Shown here one piece after another: positions 22,332 to 33,435 of a stretch of 64,000 bases of DNA. The DNA comes from Excoecaria cochinchinensis. Lineage: Eukaryota > Streptophyta > Magnoliopsida > Malpighiales > Euphorbiaceae. The notes under the pieces were generated by a model, which was given only the letters and a program-made list of their open reading frames with translations, had not been told where the DNA came from and searched no databases. Each line of letters starts with the position of its first letter. Position 1 is the stretch's first letter. Location: contig CANTUQ010000070.1 of the NCBI GenBank assembly GCA_947683425.1, positions 956,001 through 1,020,000 on the forward strand. Direction: 5' to 3'. A program made the translations under genes and the position numbers.

Positions 22332-23752
22332 ATATCAAGCCAAGGGCCTTTTAAGATCAGGGCTCTGCATTGATGGAAGAGTGGCTCAAACTATTTAAAA
22401 ACCACAGTTGGTCTACTTCACTGATGGTGTGGTTCATGTGCCAATGTACATGCAGCATATCAAGGCTGTGCTTTCTATTTTTGGGTGTTCCTTACTAATC
22501 TTTTCAAAGTGGAACTTTCTCAGTATAGGCAAGTGGTAATAAATGGTCAGTATTCTTGAACATTGTTGTTACAGAAGGTCAGAGTGTTGCAATTGAAATT
22601 GTGATATGCTTTACATCCATGGAGTTGTGTTTATATGCTTGAATAGTTATACTATATTCTAGAGATACAAATCAGAAATGATGTACACTGCTTGAGCTAT
22701 TCATATTAAGCTTTACTATATGCAATATATGGATGTTAAAAACCAACTTTATGTAACAACAAGAAATTCATGTTGCTAGATGAAAAAGAAAATTTAGTGT
22801 ATGTATAAAATATAGCAATATACTTATCATTTATGTCCAAGATATAAAAGTTATTTACATACTTTAATTAAATCTAATAAAATGGTCTTTGGAACTTGTT
22901 AACATTATTCCGGTTTTGAAGTACAAATCCAAGATCCTATTTGCTCTTATGCCGTGGTTTCTATATGCAACTTTCGAAAAGACCAAATGGTAATGAGTGG
23001 ATGATTGCGTTATTTGGCTTTATTTTCTTTTTTTTTCTTTTAGAATCTTACTATACGGTTGTTATTATAGATTAGAGACATGCCAATTGATTTCTTGCAA
23101 TTAATTTGGCTACCCATAGGATGTGATTGTTCTCCCTTGCTACCTGTATTGTTTGTTCTTGTAAACATGGGTTTCAATATCTCATTGCTGCATCTACTTA
23201 AGATCTCTTTAGCTGTTTTATCTTCTCTTGCTTCCACAATTTCAGGTATGCCATTTTACCCATCAAAAGAACTTCCTTGTAAAACCATTAAGTATATTAA
23301 TTACTTACCCTAAATGCCTCTGAAAGATTGCTTTAAATAATGGCCATTGCTGCATCTAGGTCCCTTGTGGGCGGCATATTTTATCAATTTGCAGTTTGAC
23401 CTCTTACTAAGTCTGAAATTATCAATTCTGTTGTCTTAATAAATGACCTTGGCAGGAACAAACATGATATTGAATGAAAATAATAAGATCTGTGCCTTTT
23501 GTCAATATTACCTTTCCCTGGATTGTATTTTCTTATGAAGATGAGATTATGTTACATGTTGCATCCTTGATATGAACTATTCTAGAAAGGGTTAGTGGCG
23601 TCATTCATTGAACCCTAATTCTTGTTTAACACTTTATATCTTTGTTTGAAGCACCTTAAGGATGCTTTTTATAATTATGTAGCTTAATTATTGTTGACCG
23701 TTTTTATAAATTGTAGGTTGCTAGCATCTTCCTTGATCCTGCATGAAAGGCA

Positions 23753-23917
23753 GAAAAAGTTCCTGATGATCTGAATTTGGGAGCAAATAAGGGGAAAATG
23801 ATGGATTTTAAGTTGATTCCATTAACAAAGCCTATTTGGAGAAATAATAGGAGGCAGTGGACTGATGAACTTCATGCAAGGTTCTGCTAGTGCTTCATAT
23901 GCTAGGAGGACCTGAAG
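23753..23917 (+). pseudogene. Captured GARP (G2-like) DNA-binding domain fragment
   Basis: The frame carries RRQWTDELHARF, close to the GARP/Myb-like helix signature WTxELHxRF. After an apparent 1-bp deletion near 23884, LGGPE follows, the next conserved GARP motif. The fragment ends at a donor-like GAAG|GTAATT (23914-23923), matching the usual exon end in this family. Only about half of the domain is present and the frame is broken. The upstream part (23753-23840) may belong to the same or another gene. Confidence 0.55.
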
Positions 23918-24929
23918 GTAATTAGATCTTATAATTATTATATTATAAGTTTATTCATTGTGAATTTGATTTATATTTGAGTCTAATTTCCATTTTATTG
24001 CATTTTCTCTCATTGAATGCATACCTCTTCTTGCAGCTTCATTCTCCTGTTTATTATAATTTTTTTGGCATGTAACAATTTATTATTTGTTGTGTTTGGT
24101 TTAAAGTAAATGCTATTTCAGATTAAAAATATTAAATTATTTTGCCATTTGTTTTACTGAATTTGTGCATGAATATTAATTATAATTTTATGTTTTAAAT
24201 TCTACAGGTCTTCAAAACAATGGACAATGAAGATATAAGGTTAATTATGCATTCTTCTAAATATTTTAAGGGAATAGAAAATGGTATAGATAGGGGCTAT
24301 TTTTGTAAACAAATTTGTACGTGACAAATAGAATGTCAAACAATTACGAAATATTGATATATTTTGTAACTGCTATTTTGTAATCTATGAAAATACTATT
24401 TATTATAATTTTGGATATATATGTGTATGTAAATGATGCATACAGGTAATATTCAAATAAAATATTTTATTTATTTTGAAAATTTATTATTAATGACTGA
24501 ATTTCCTTTTAACGAAGAAAAATCCAGTTGCTAAAATGACTCTTTAACAACTAGAATTTCCTTTCCTTCGTTGAAAGTCAACATAATTAGTGAACGAAAA
24601 ATTCGGTCGCTAAAAGGTATCTTCAACGACCAGAATTCCTTTCGGTGAAAGTAAACACAATCAGCGAAGGGAAAATTTGGTTGCGAAAAGATATTTTCAA
24701 TGACCGAACTTCCCTTCGTTGAAAGTTTGAATACAATCAACGAAAGGAAAATTCGGTTGCTAAAATATATCTTCAACGACCGAAAATATTTCGGTCGTTA
24801 AAGATATTAACGACCGGATTCAAAATCCGGTCTTCTATTAACAAAGGGGCTTTTACCGGTCTTTAACAACCGAATTTTGACTTTTAACGACCGGATTTTC
24901 CTTCGTTAAAGGCCATTTTTCTTATAGTA

Positions 24930-25225
24930 AAACTAAACTCGATTGGCTTTAGGACCATAATAGGATTTGTCAAACCTTTTTCTGCAAGTGGCAACAATAT
25001 GATTAGTGTAGGCACATATATGATATTTAGATTTGAAGCATTTTTGCCCCTGTTGATTTTGTTAAGAATTATGCTATTGTTTTTCAGAGTTGATAGAAAA
25101 TTGTTGTTGTCATCCATGAGTCCATATTGTTAAATCACTATTATTATAGCTAGAATTTTCTAATATTAAACCATAATATATCTTTAACTATATTGCCTTA
25201 TTTAATCTTTTATTGTTTATGAAGG
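24930..25225. other. Unassigned AT-rich segment
   Basis: Between CACTA 1 and the Mutator transposase remnant. It may be intron or upstream sequence of that gene; nothing recognisable. Confidence 0.45.
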
Positions 25226-28200
25226 TACATTTTAGAAAAGAGGGATGTGCCAATTATCACAATGTTAGAAATGATCAAATCTAAGTTAATGAAGAGATTG
25301 TATAAGAAAAGTGAATGGATTAAAAAATATAATGGTAAAATATGTCCAAAGGTTGAAAAGAAGTTTAAGAAAATAAGAGAAGCCGCTGGTTACTTTAAGG
25401 TTGAGAAATCAAGTGGTGCAAAAGTCCAAGTGAATGGTTTAGGGGGGCCTTATATAGTTGACCTAGTTTCTTTGACTTATACTTTTAAAAAGTGTGAGTT
25501 GACACTGGTGCCATTGCAAATAATGATGATCATTATAATTATGTTAATGAGTACTACAGTGTTGATACATTCAAGAAAGTCTGCTCCCATTTCATTACCC
25601 AACTAACCCTCAAGACCATTGGATTGAAGTATCCGATGGCACTGATATTATCCCCTTAAGTCTAAGAAAAAGAAAAAAGGAAGAAAGCCTAAGTCTAGGA
25701 AAAAGGAGCCTGAGGAACTGGAGCAGCTAAGAGATAAAAAGGTCCAGCAAAGAAAAACTATGAGCACCAATGAAAATGCTAGTACCCAAAAATTATCCAA
25801 AAAGGATAGTATTGTAATTACCCAAAGAGTACACTAGAAGGATTTGTAGTGTTAATTGCACTATGACGGTACAAGAGTATTTGTGTAAGTGTGAGTTTAT
25901 AGGTTAATGAGGATGTAATTGAAAAGACGAATTAAGTTGAGCGACTAAGCGGGAGTTGGCCAAGGATTTTTGTCAAGAGCTTGACATGTGGCATGAGGGG
26001 GAAGTGGAACCTAAGCAACCACATGCAAATAAAAGGCCGAGTGGAGGCAAGTTGTCTCATTTTTTCTACATGTTGGTCGGGTCACTTCCCATTTCTACCT
26101 TCTCTCTCTTTGTTCTTCATTTTGTTTCATCTTCTTCTTGCTTCTTCTTCTCTGTTTGATTTTCCTGAGATTTGACCTTGGATTGGTTTGAAGAGTTAAG
26201 TGATAAATTGGAAAGGTAAGCGTAAGTTGAAGTTGAAGTTATCTTCTCCTACCTTATTCTTGTTGTGACTTTGAGTTGGTTTGGTTCAAGGATTAATGTG
26301 TTTTTCTTAGGTTTGTGCAAGAAGTTTTGGGCAAGAGAAGAGACAAAGGCAAAGACAAGGTTTGAACTATAAGAGAGAGTTGGTCAAGATTCATTTTGAG
26401 GTTTGGGATTTTAATTTCTAATAGATGCATGTTTGATCAAGTTAAAAAATTGTGGGCTTTGAAAGAGTTTAATAGCTCTTTTAGTTGTCAATTTGTGTTT
26501 GGGATTTTTTCTTTAGATGCATGTTTGATTTAGTTGGAATATTATGGGTTTTCGAAGAGTTTAATATCTCTTCCAGTTGTTAAATTGCATGTGGTTAATA
26601 TTGTTGATTGATGATGTTTTATTGTCAACTTGAAGTTGTATAGAGTTTTGACTATTTGCATGATGATTTCGTGTTTGTTACAAATTGTGCATGAGAAGTT
26701 ACTTGCATGTGATTACTTGTTTAGAGGCCAGTTTGATTGGAAATGTGTATGTGAATATAGTAAAGTGTTTGTGTATGTGAAGATAGTAAAGTATATGAAG
26801 AGAGGTATGTGCTTTGAGAGTTTGAACATGCAGTTCAGGCTCTGTCGCAAGCGCGATAAGGGTCGCGAGGGCGACATAGTGCTCCGTAGGCAAAGATTGC
26901 CAGAACATGCTCTATCACGAGCATGAGATTTATTGCGAGTGCGATAGAAGTGTTTTGGTGTTCCATTACGTGCGCGAGCGTGACAAAAGGTATATCTGTG
27001 GTCTGTCGCGAGCGCAACATAGTTAAAGTGCATGAATGCAAGTTAGCTATCCTAATTTGTGTGTAATGTTGCATTAGATTATGAATGAAGTTTTTATGTT
27101 AAGCCTGAAGGATTCATTGTAGTGGATAGATAGGCATGCCTATAAAGGGTTAAAGTTTGCAGCTGCCAGAGTGGCACTGAATTAGTGTCTAGAGTTTGGT
27201 ACATTTTGGTATCCAGATGTTTGAGATTTAAGTCTCCAGATGTTTGAGACTTCAATCTCCAGATGTTTGATACTGCTTGTCAGTATCCAGAGTACTCGTA
27301 TCCACCATCGATGTGAATTCAGGCTATGAAAGCTGTGAAAACTATTATGTGTCATTGACTGTATAAGAAATGCTATGGTATGTTTATATGTATATGAATA
27401 CATATTAGATGTATTGAAATGTTATCGCCTGTCTTTACGATGTTGCTTAAGTTAGAGGATTTATATATGTTGAGATGAATGTAAATGATAAAGGCATGTT
27501 GATATCACGTTCATTGAAAGTAATCATTAATGAATGTTATCGTGTGATCAGTGCTGGGTATTGATTACATGTTGTGTGATATTTTGTGACTTCGTTAGAA
27601 GTTTATTTGCTTTGTTTATCCCCACTGAGCCTTCGCTCAGCACAGGTGTTTTCACGTGTAGATATGCAGGTTTGGTATAGAGAGTTGTGCATCTGCAGGA
27701 GTTGAAGCTTGGAGTTTCTTTTTGTATATGAAATTATTTCCTTTGTAATGTTTAGTATAGTGAACATGTAAAGAATTTTGTATATTAAGTGTAAACTTTT
27801 TAAAGGATGTTTATGTAATATAAGAATTAAAATTTGTATAGCATGTACGACTTGATTTTTATCAATGATATTTCGATTAATTTTTATCTAAGTAATATGC
27901 TAGCATGTGTTTGAATTGGTTTGTTGGTTGGTTATGCGTGCGTAGCAATCCGATATCCTCTAGGGGGTATTGGGGCGCTACAAGTATCACCATCAAGTGA
28001 GAGGTATGTGCGTACTGAGGTTGGGCATAATTCTAGAAGACATAGTGTTCAACATAAGAATTCAAGATCAACAGCTGTTGGTCTTGGAATCCAACTTGAT
28101 TCAATAGGTGAAGCAAATCCCAAACTTGATTCAGCAATTGATGCATCCAATATTAGCACTCAAGTAATGAAGTTAAATATTTGGTTTATTGTTTATTTTA

Positions 28201-28440
28201 TATTTTTTTGATTCATTTTGTATAACATATATCAATTGCTTCTATTTGTTGTAAGAAATTGTGTCTCAACCAATAAAGTAAAATGTTGATTTAAGTGATT
28301 CTAATGAATCAGTTAGAAAGAGAAAAATGAATATAAGCAAACCTAAAAGTGTGAAGAAGGACAAAGTTGTTCCATCAAGGTACAAAAGACAAGGTTCAAC
28401 CGAAAATCAGAATTCGACACATGGAAACTCTACATACTAA
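25226..28440 (+). pseudogene. MuDR/Mutator transposase, C-terminal remnant split by a solo LTR
   Basis: 25226-25812 encodes the region before and across the SWIM zinc finger of plant MuDR-type transposases. It starts YILEKRDVPIITMLEMI, followed by a Lys-rich stretch and YIVDL. The Cys-rich SWIM part is degraded by a frameshift near 25510. The later frame carries the family's C-terminal KKKK/GRKPKSRKKEPEE basic tail. An LTR (25813-27982) interrupts it; the Ser-rich tail resumes at 27988 and may run through a small intron after about 28160 to a stop at 28438-28440. The N-terminal MULE catalytic domain is not seen. It would have catalysed cut-and-paste transposition and is inactive. Confidence 0.68.
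25813..27982 (+). mobile_element. Solo LTR of TGTAAC-type Gypsy element (LTR C) with perfect 5-bp TSD
   Basis: Begins TGTAATTACCC (like TGTAACACCCCGAAAT at 56044) and ends GGCGCTACA. AGTAT lies immediately on both sides (25808-25812 and 27983-27987). There is no internal region, so it formed by recombination between two LTRs of a full element. Several copies of a TCGCGAGCGCGA-like palindrome occur at 26840-27020. Confidence 0.9.
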
Positions 28441-28967
28441 AGATCAAAAGTTGATGATTTTGTCATTTGTTGTTTTTGTTTTTGTTTTTTTGTTGACTTG
28501 AACTACTATAAATGTGTTACACAGCTGTGTTTGTTGACTTAAACTACTATAAATGTGTTACACAGCTGTGTTTGTTGACTTTAATTACTGTAAATGTGTT
28601 ACACAACTGTGTTTGTTGACTTTAATTACTGTAAATGTGTTACACTGCTGTGTTTTACTTTTTGTGTTGTTCATGCAATTGTAAATGAAATTATTTTTGC
28701 CTTTTTGAACTGCTGTATATTATGCAATAGTGTTTGGAATTGCACTGAATATAATTTGCTGCAGATTTTGTACAGAAAACATTGACATCAATGAATTGAT
28801 ATCAACTTTTATTTATTTTTTTATGTTATTGCGATATCACCATCAGTGTTATTTAGTTTATTTAGTTCACATCAAGTTCATATTTGTTATTGCACTGATA
28901 TTTAGTTTCTTCAGTATGTAAATAACTCATTATTCAGTATAATGTTTTCTGATATACTTGATCACAC
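28441..28967. other. AT-rich sequence downstream of Mutator remnant
   Basis: Non-coding, possibly the 3' part of the Mutator element. It contains the 41-bp repeat at 28489-28652 and is otherwise featureless. Confidence 0.5.
28489..28652 (+). repeat. 41-bp tandem repeat, four units
   Basis: Four consecutive units of TTTGTTGAC...AAATGTGTTACACAGCTGTG at 28489, 28530, 28571 and 28612. Units 1-2 and 3-4 form two sub-types. Confidence 0.92.
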
Positions 28968-30026
28968 CACTACAAGAAAAATGCCCTTTAACAAAGGGAA
29001 ATTCGGTCGTTAAAAGTTAAAATTCGGTCGTTAAAAACCTATAACGACCGGAAAATTCGGTCGGTAAAAGCCCCTTCGTTAAAGGTATAGACGACCGGAT
29101 TTTGAAACCGGTCGTTAATGCCTTTCACGACCGGAACATTTCCGGACGTTGAATACTGATTTTTAATGACCGGATTTTCCCTTCGTTGATTGCATTTACT
29201 TTCAGCGAAGGGAATTTTGGTCGTTGAAAATACCTTTTAGCGATCGCATTTTCCCTTTGTTGATTGTGTGTACTTTCAACGAAGGGAATTCCGGTTGTTA
29301 AAGATTTCTTTTAGCGATCGAATTTTCCCTTCGCTGATTGTGTACACTTTCAACGAAAAAAATTTCGGTCGTTAAATATTTCTTTTAGCGACTGGATTTT
29401 TCTTTCACTGATTGTGTGCACTTTCAAAGAAGAAAATTTCGGTCGTTAAAGATTTTTTTTAGCAATCGAATTTTTCCTTTGCTAAAAGTGTTCACAGCTA
29501 ACAATCACCAATATACTATGCCCTCTGATTTATCATATTACACCAGACATGAATACTAGAAAGGTATTTTAAAATATAAACTATTTTATAATATTACATG
29601 TAGGTACTTATCATTCACATATATTTTATACAAAAATACAATAAACTCTTTTCATATATTAAAAAAGAAAAATTACAAAGTATAGTCAAATTTACAAATT
29701 AAATAGCATTCTATTTGTCACAACTTCAAATAAAATAAAAACTATCAATGACATTTAAGTTCAAGAAAACAACTCCTCTCTATACTAATTTTTATTCAAA
29801 AGATTTTTGAGAAAAATATGAAAAGTAAACCTCCTAACTTCGCTGTCCAAAATTTTCTAGACCTGCAAAATGTATAACAAAAGCTAAAATTAATATTTAC
29901 AAGCACAAATAAAAATATCAGATAAAAATATAAATAATAAAAAGTATGGGCAAATAATGACCTCCTAGGTGCTATAGTGACCATAAAGTTGACAAGTGAT
30001 AATAAGTATGTTGAATTTGGTTGCAG

Positions 30027-30138
30027 TACTGCAAATCGATGGTTTACACTATGAATTGTGGTATGGCATATGGTCAAGCAGCAATGCTTCTATCTCTTAG
30101 AGCCAAAGGTTATCGCGCTGTACAGCCAAACTCATCCA
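30027..30138 (+). pseudogene. Captured ClpR/ClpP-type protease subunit exon
   Basis: Between an AG acceptor and a GTAAGA donor, the frame reads VYTMNCGMAYGQAAMLLSL and then KGYRAVQPNSS, the core of plastid Clp protease subunits. The context without an evident catalytic Ser motif suggests ClpR, which is non-catalytic. Only one exon (about 37 codons) is present, with intron-like flanks, so genomic capture is likely. It lies opposite to the orientation of the element. ClpP cannot be excluded. Confidence 0.65.
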
Positions 30139-31138
30139 GTAAGATACTAATTTTCTTCTCTCTAAAACAATTAGATTATGTATGACTTCTTGTGGAGGGT
30201 AAATATTCTTAACATAAATTCAAATGAAGAATCTGGAACTTAAACTCGTTACTCTTATTCACCTAGAAAATAAACAATTCATTCCAGTCACAATTATATG
30301 TTCTTAACATAAATTCAATCACCAATGTGAATATATAGCACAGATTGAACCGCTGCACTAAAAATAGTTCTTTCTCAAAAATAAGCTTCTATAGTATACA
30401 TAAAATTCTTTAATTCTGTCCAACCCTTTTCTCTATGAAGATCATATATTAAGCCCAGTAGAGCAAAATTCCATTAAAAAGTATTTAACTAAACTAAAGC
30501 TCTAAGCTTTGCATTCAATGACTGAAGCGAAAAGAAAGCATGACACTGTTAAAAGGGTTCAACGCCAGATCTTCCAATGAAGGTTACCATCCTATAGCAC
30601 CACCACATTCCCCACATATTATCTTGTTCTCTATAAAAGACTAGACTGCGACAGAAACTATGGCTAATCTAAAGACAGACAGCCGCATTACTTATGCCTC
30701 CAGATTCATTAGTTTACAGACTCTAAACGCAATTAAATACATTGCAAAACCAGAACATCATTTATTTTATATCAAAGTATTTTAAAGAGTGGATGAGAAG
30801 TACCATCAAACATGATTCCAGTAAGGTTAAGTTGCTAAAGTACCAAAAACAACATGGGAAAAAAAAATTGGAATCTGATTTAAAATTAAATAAAATAAAA
30901 AGGCTACTTTTTTTCTAAAAACCATAAGAAGTCAGATTTTTTTTAATAATCCATTCCCACTACTCAACATTATCTCCCAAACTCTAAATTAAAAGCAGAG
31001 ATGTGGATTCAAGAGGAATACAAGATTTTAAAGCTAAATGAGACAATAATTTCTATTTATTTACCTGATTTGAAGAACACTTTGCGGTTTTCAATTAGAC
31101 TTGACAGTGAGGTCGAGAGAAAGGATTAGAACTCGGCG

Positions 31139-31441
31139 CTAGATAGAGGTGAAATTCGGCAGTGGGTGGGGGACACAGAGGTGAACACTAACAGGTGCGA
31201 AAGAGGGCGGAGTCACCGATGAGCAAGAGACGAGGGGCGAGCGGCGACGGCGGCCAGAGGCAACTTGCGACGGGCGACGGCGAGATCGAATTTGCGACGT
31301 CAGAGTGGGGGCGAGCGGCGGCAGGGTGGGGGGCAACACCGGATCTGGCGCTTGGTGGCTCACGAGGGAGGGGACTCGTGATGGAGGGGGCGACGCAAGG
31401 GAGGCATGGAGAGTTGAAGACTTGAAGTTAGGAAAATACAT
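31139..31441 (-). pseudogene. GC-rich exon-like segment in CACTA 2
   Basis: Minus-strand Ser/Pro/Arg-rich frame homologous to the segment at 21311-21646 and next to the equivalent element end. Function unknown. Confidence 0.5.
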
Positions 31442-32595
31442 TTTGTGATTTTAGGTTTTTTTTTTTTTTTTTGGAGGTAAATGGTTTATTTTGTTTTAAG
31501 TCAATAACGACCGAATTTTGAGACTTTTAACGACCAAAAATATATTCTTGTTAAATAATAATAAAATTTGAGTTTTAACGACCGAATTAAATTCCTTTCA
31601 TTACTTTTATCTTTTTACGACTGGATTTTGAAACTTTTAACGACCGAAAATATACCCCTCGTTAAATAATACTAAAATTTGAGTTTTAACGACCGGATTA
31701 AATTCCTTTCGTTACTTTTATCTTTTTACGACCGAATTTTTATCCCTTCGCTAAATTTTGGTTGTTAAAACTCAATTTTCTTGTAATAACACCAGCCAAG
31801 CAAACATCCATTAATTCAACATAATCTTGTATTATTTTCCACAAATACAGAATTCTAATTGATTTGCCACTAATTGATTACAAAATTCTCAATTTCATTC
31901 TCCATTATTCTAGTACTAGATAAGAAATATTACTACCATAAACAGAAGAAAAACAACAATGCTCTAGCAGATACTGCACTTGCAATGTCTCCTCTGATTC
32001 TTCGTAGCCAACTCCTCCAATTTTTCTTAGCAAACCATATATTATATGATTTATCCTATTAGATAATGGAACATCATACCATCTAAAAACCCCACTGCCT
32101 CCATTATCCTAAAACAGAGAAAACCCATTTAAATGACAGTGATAGATAGAAAATGAATGAAAAATCAAGTTTAAGGATTCTTAGTATAAAGTTTACCTGA
32201 ATAAGATGACAAATAAAAAATCTCCTGATTGGATTATCTCAGTCATAGAAGTCTTCATTACGACTTTAACTTGACAACCACAATAAGGTATAACAATTCC
32301 TCTTATTTAGTTGTGACTATAATGGTTTTCAATTTCTGATGTAGCAGAATAATAGGCCATGAAAAAAGAGCTAAAGATGAGGAAGTGAAGATGAGATCGA
32401 GAGAGATGGAGAGATTGAAGAGAGAGAGAGATGAATAAGTTTACATAGAGAGATCGAAAAGAGAGAGTAAAAAATCTGAATTTTTATTTTTATTTTTTTA
32501 ACTTACTGTCATGTGAGTTCCATTCAGTGGCTGATGTGGCAACTGGAATGACGTGGATAGGTGGATAAATGTGATTTACATATGCTGATTACCAG

Positions 32596-32685
32596 AATAT
32601 ATATTTTTCGGTCTCTATGACTTTTTTTTTATTACAAGAATACATATTTTTCGGTCTCTATGACTTTTTTTTTATTATAAAATGA
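32596..32685 (+). repeat. Tandem duplication of about 47 bp
   Basis: ATATTTTTCGGTCTCTATGA plus a T-run occurs twice in succession (about 32601 and 32645). Confidence 0.8.
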
Positions 32686-32743
32686 TGGTGCAATTATTTT
32701 TTCATTACAGTTATAAAATAGTGGCAACATCGTTACAATCGCC

Positions 32744-32812
32744 AAATTTGAGTGATCACAGATGAAATTAACGTCAAAAAATTTGAGTGATCACAGATGA
32801 AATTAACGTTAA
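32744..32812 (+). repeat. Tandem duplication of about 35 bp
   Basis: AAATTTGAGTGATCACAGAT followed by GAAATTAACGT occurs twice with a short spacer. Confidence 0.8.
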
Positions 32813-33435
32813 AATGAGACGTTAACGGGTGTAAAATGTATAATTTGTCTATTTTATCCCTATCTCAAATATTTTAATACCAAAATACCCTTGATATATA
32901 TATATATATTGCCTTTCTCTATCTCTAGATGGGTCCTCCGCTATTGCTCCATGTAGACTTCTTCCACTGAAGTCGATGTGGGTTCTTGGGGGAAGACTAG
33001 CGAATTTTTCGCAAGTGGACGACAGTTTCATCCGTTTGAAAGAGGAGAAATATGCAAAAGGTAGGTAATCAAAGAACTAGTAATTTTTTGTAGGAGTCTA
33101 TTTTCATTTTTTTTTTCCGCCAATCTATTCATTATGTTTTCTTTGCACTTCCATTTGCATTTGAAAAGCTTGAGCAATATGAAAGTTAAACTTGAAGTTG
33201 CAAAGTAGCAGGTCTGTTTTCTTTATAGTTAGGCTTAAATATCAATGATTTTGCTTTTCCATTTGGATATAATTTTGATTATGCATATATATAAGAATAA
33301 AGATGCACTTGCCTAATTATCATTATATTTGTATCTGTTATGATATTTTTGATATTAATTTGTGACTGAAATCATTTTAGATGGGTGAAAATATTAGAAT
33401 TTACAAAAATCACAATGCATGCTTAAATATGGAGC

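Larger units (their letters stand above)
21055..24929 (+). mobile_element. CACTA (En/Spm-type) transposon 1, Pack-type, non-autonomous
   Basis: The left end reads CACTATAAGAAAA; the right end is its inverted match with the terminal G changed to A. AAA flanks both ends (21052-21054 and 24930-24932), consistent with the 3-bp target duplication of CACTA elements. Both sub-terminal zones are packed with direct and inverted copies of TTCGGTCGTTAAA/ACGACCGAATTT, the expected transposase-binding type of repeat. No transposase gene is visible; the interior holds captured host gene fragments. Confidence 0.87.
28968..31788 (-). mobile_element. CACTA transposon 2, same family, inverted relative to CACTA 1
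   Basis: The left end CACTACAAGAAAAATG and its sub-terminal block match the right end of CACTA 1. The right end, read inverted, matches the left end of CACTA 1, with two base changes in the terminal CACTA. Sub-terminal ACGACCGAATTT/TTCGGTCGTTAAA repeats fill both ends (28985-29490, 31500-31770). The target duplication is unclear (CAC or ACA), so ends are good to a few bases. No transposase is visible. Confidence 0.82.
31789..33435. other. Unassigned AT-rich sequence
   Basis: No gene recognised. It contains GA-rich simple sequence (32397-32470), two local duplications listed separately and a short TA run near 32897. GC-containing sequence at 32510-32570 resembles, weakly, the terminal zones of Mutator elements. 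I could not find a matching opposite end. Confidence 0.45.

Noticed and set aside
26713..27074. Overlapping minus-strand frames of 69-106 codons in LTR C
   Set aside because: They lie inside a solo LTR in palindromic repeat sequence, overlap each other in different frames, and are not conserved in LTR A.
32500..32870. Possible Mutator terminal repeat
   Set aside because: Composition is suggestive but no matching inverted end or target duplication was found.
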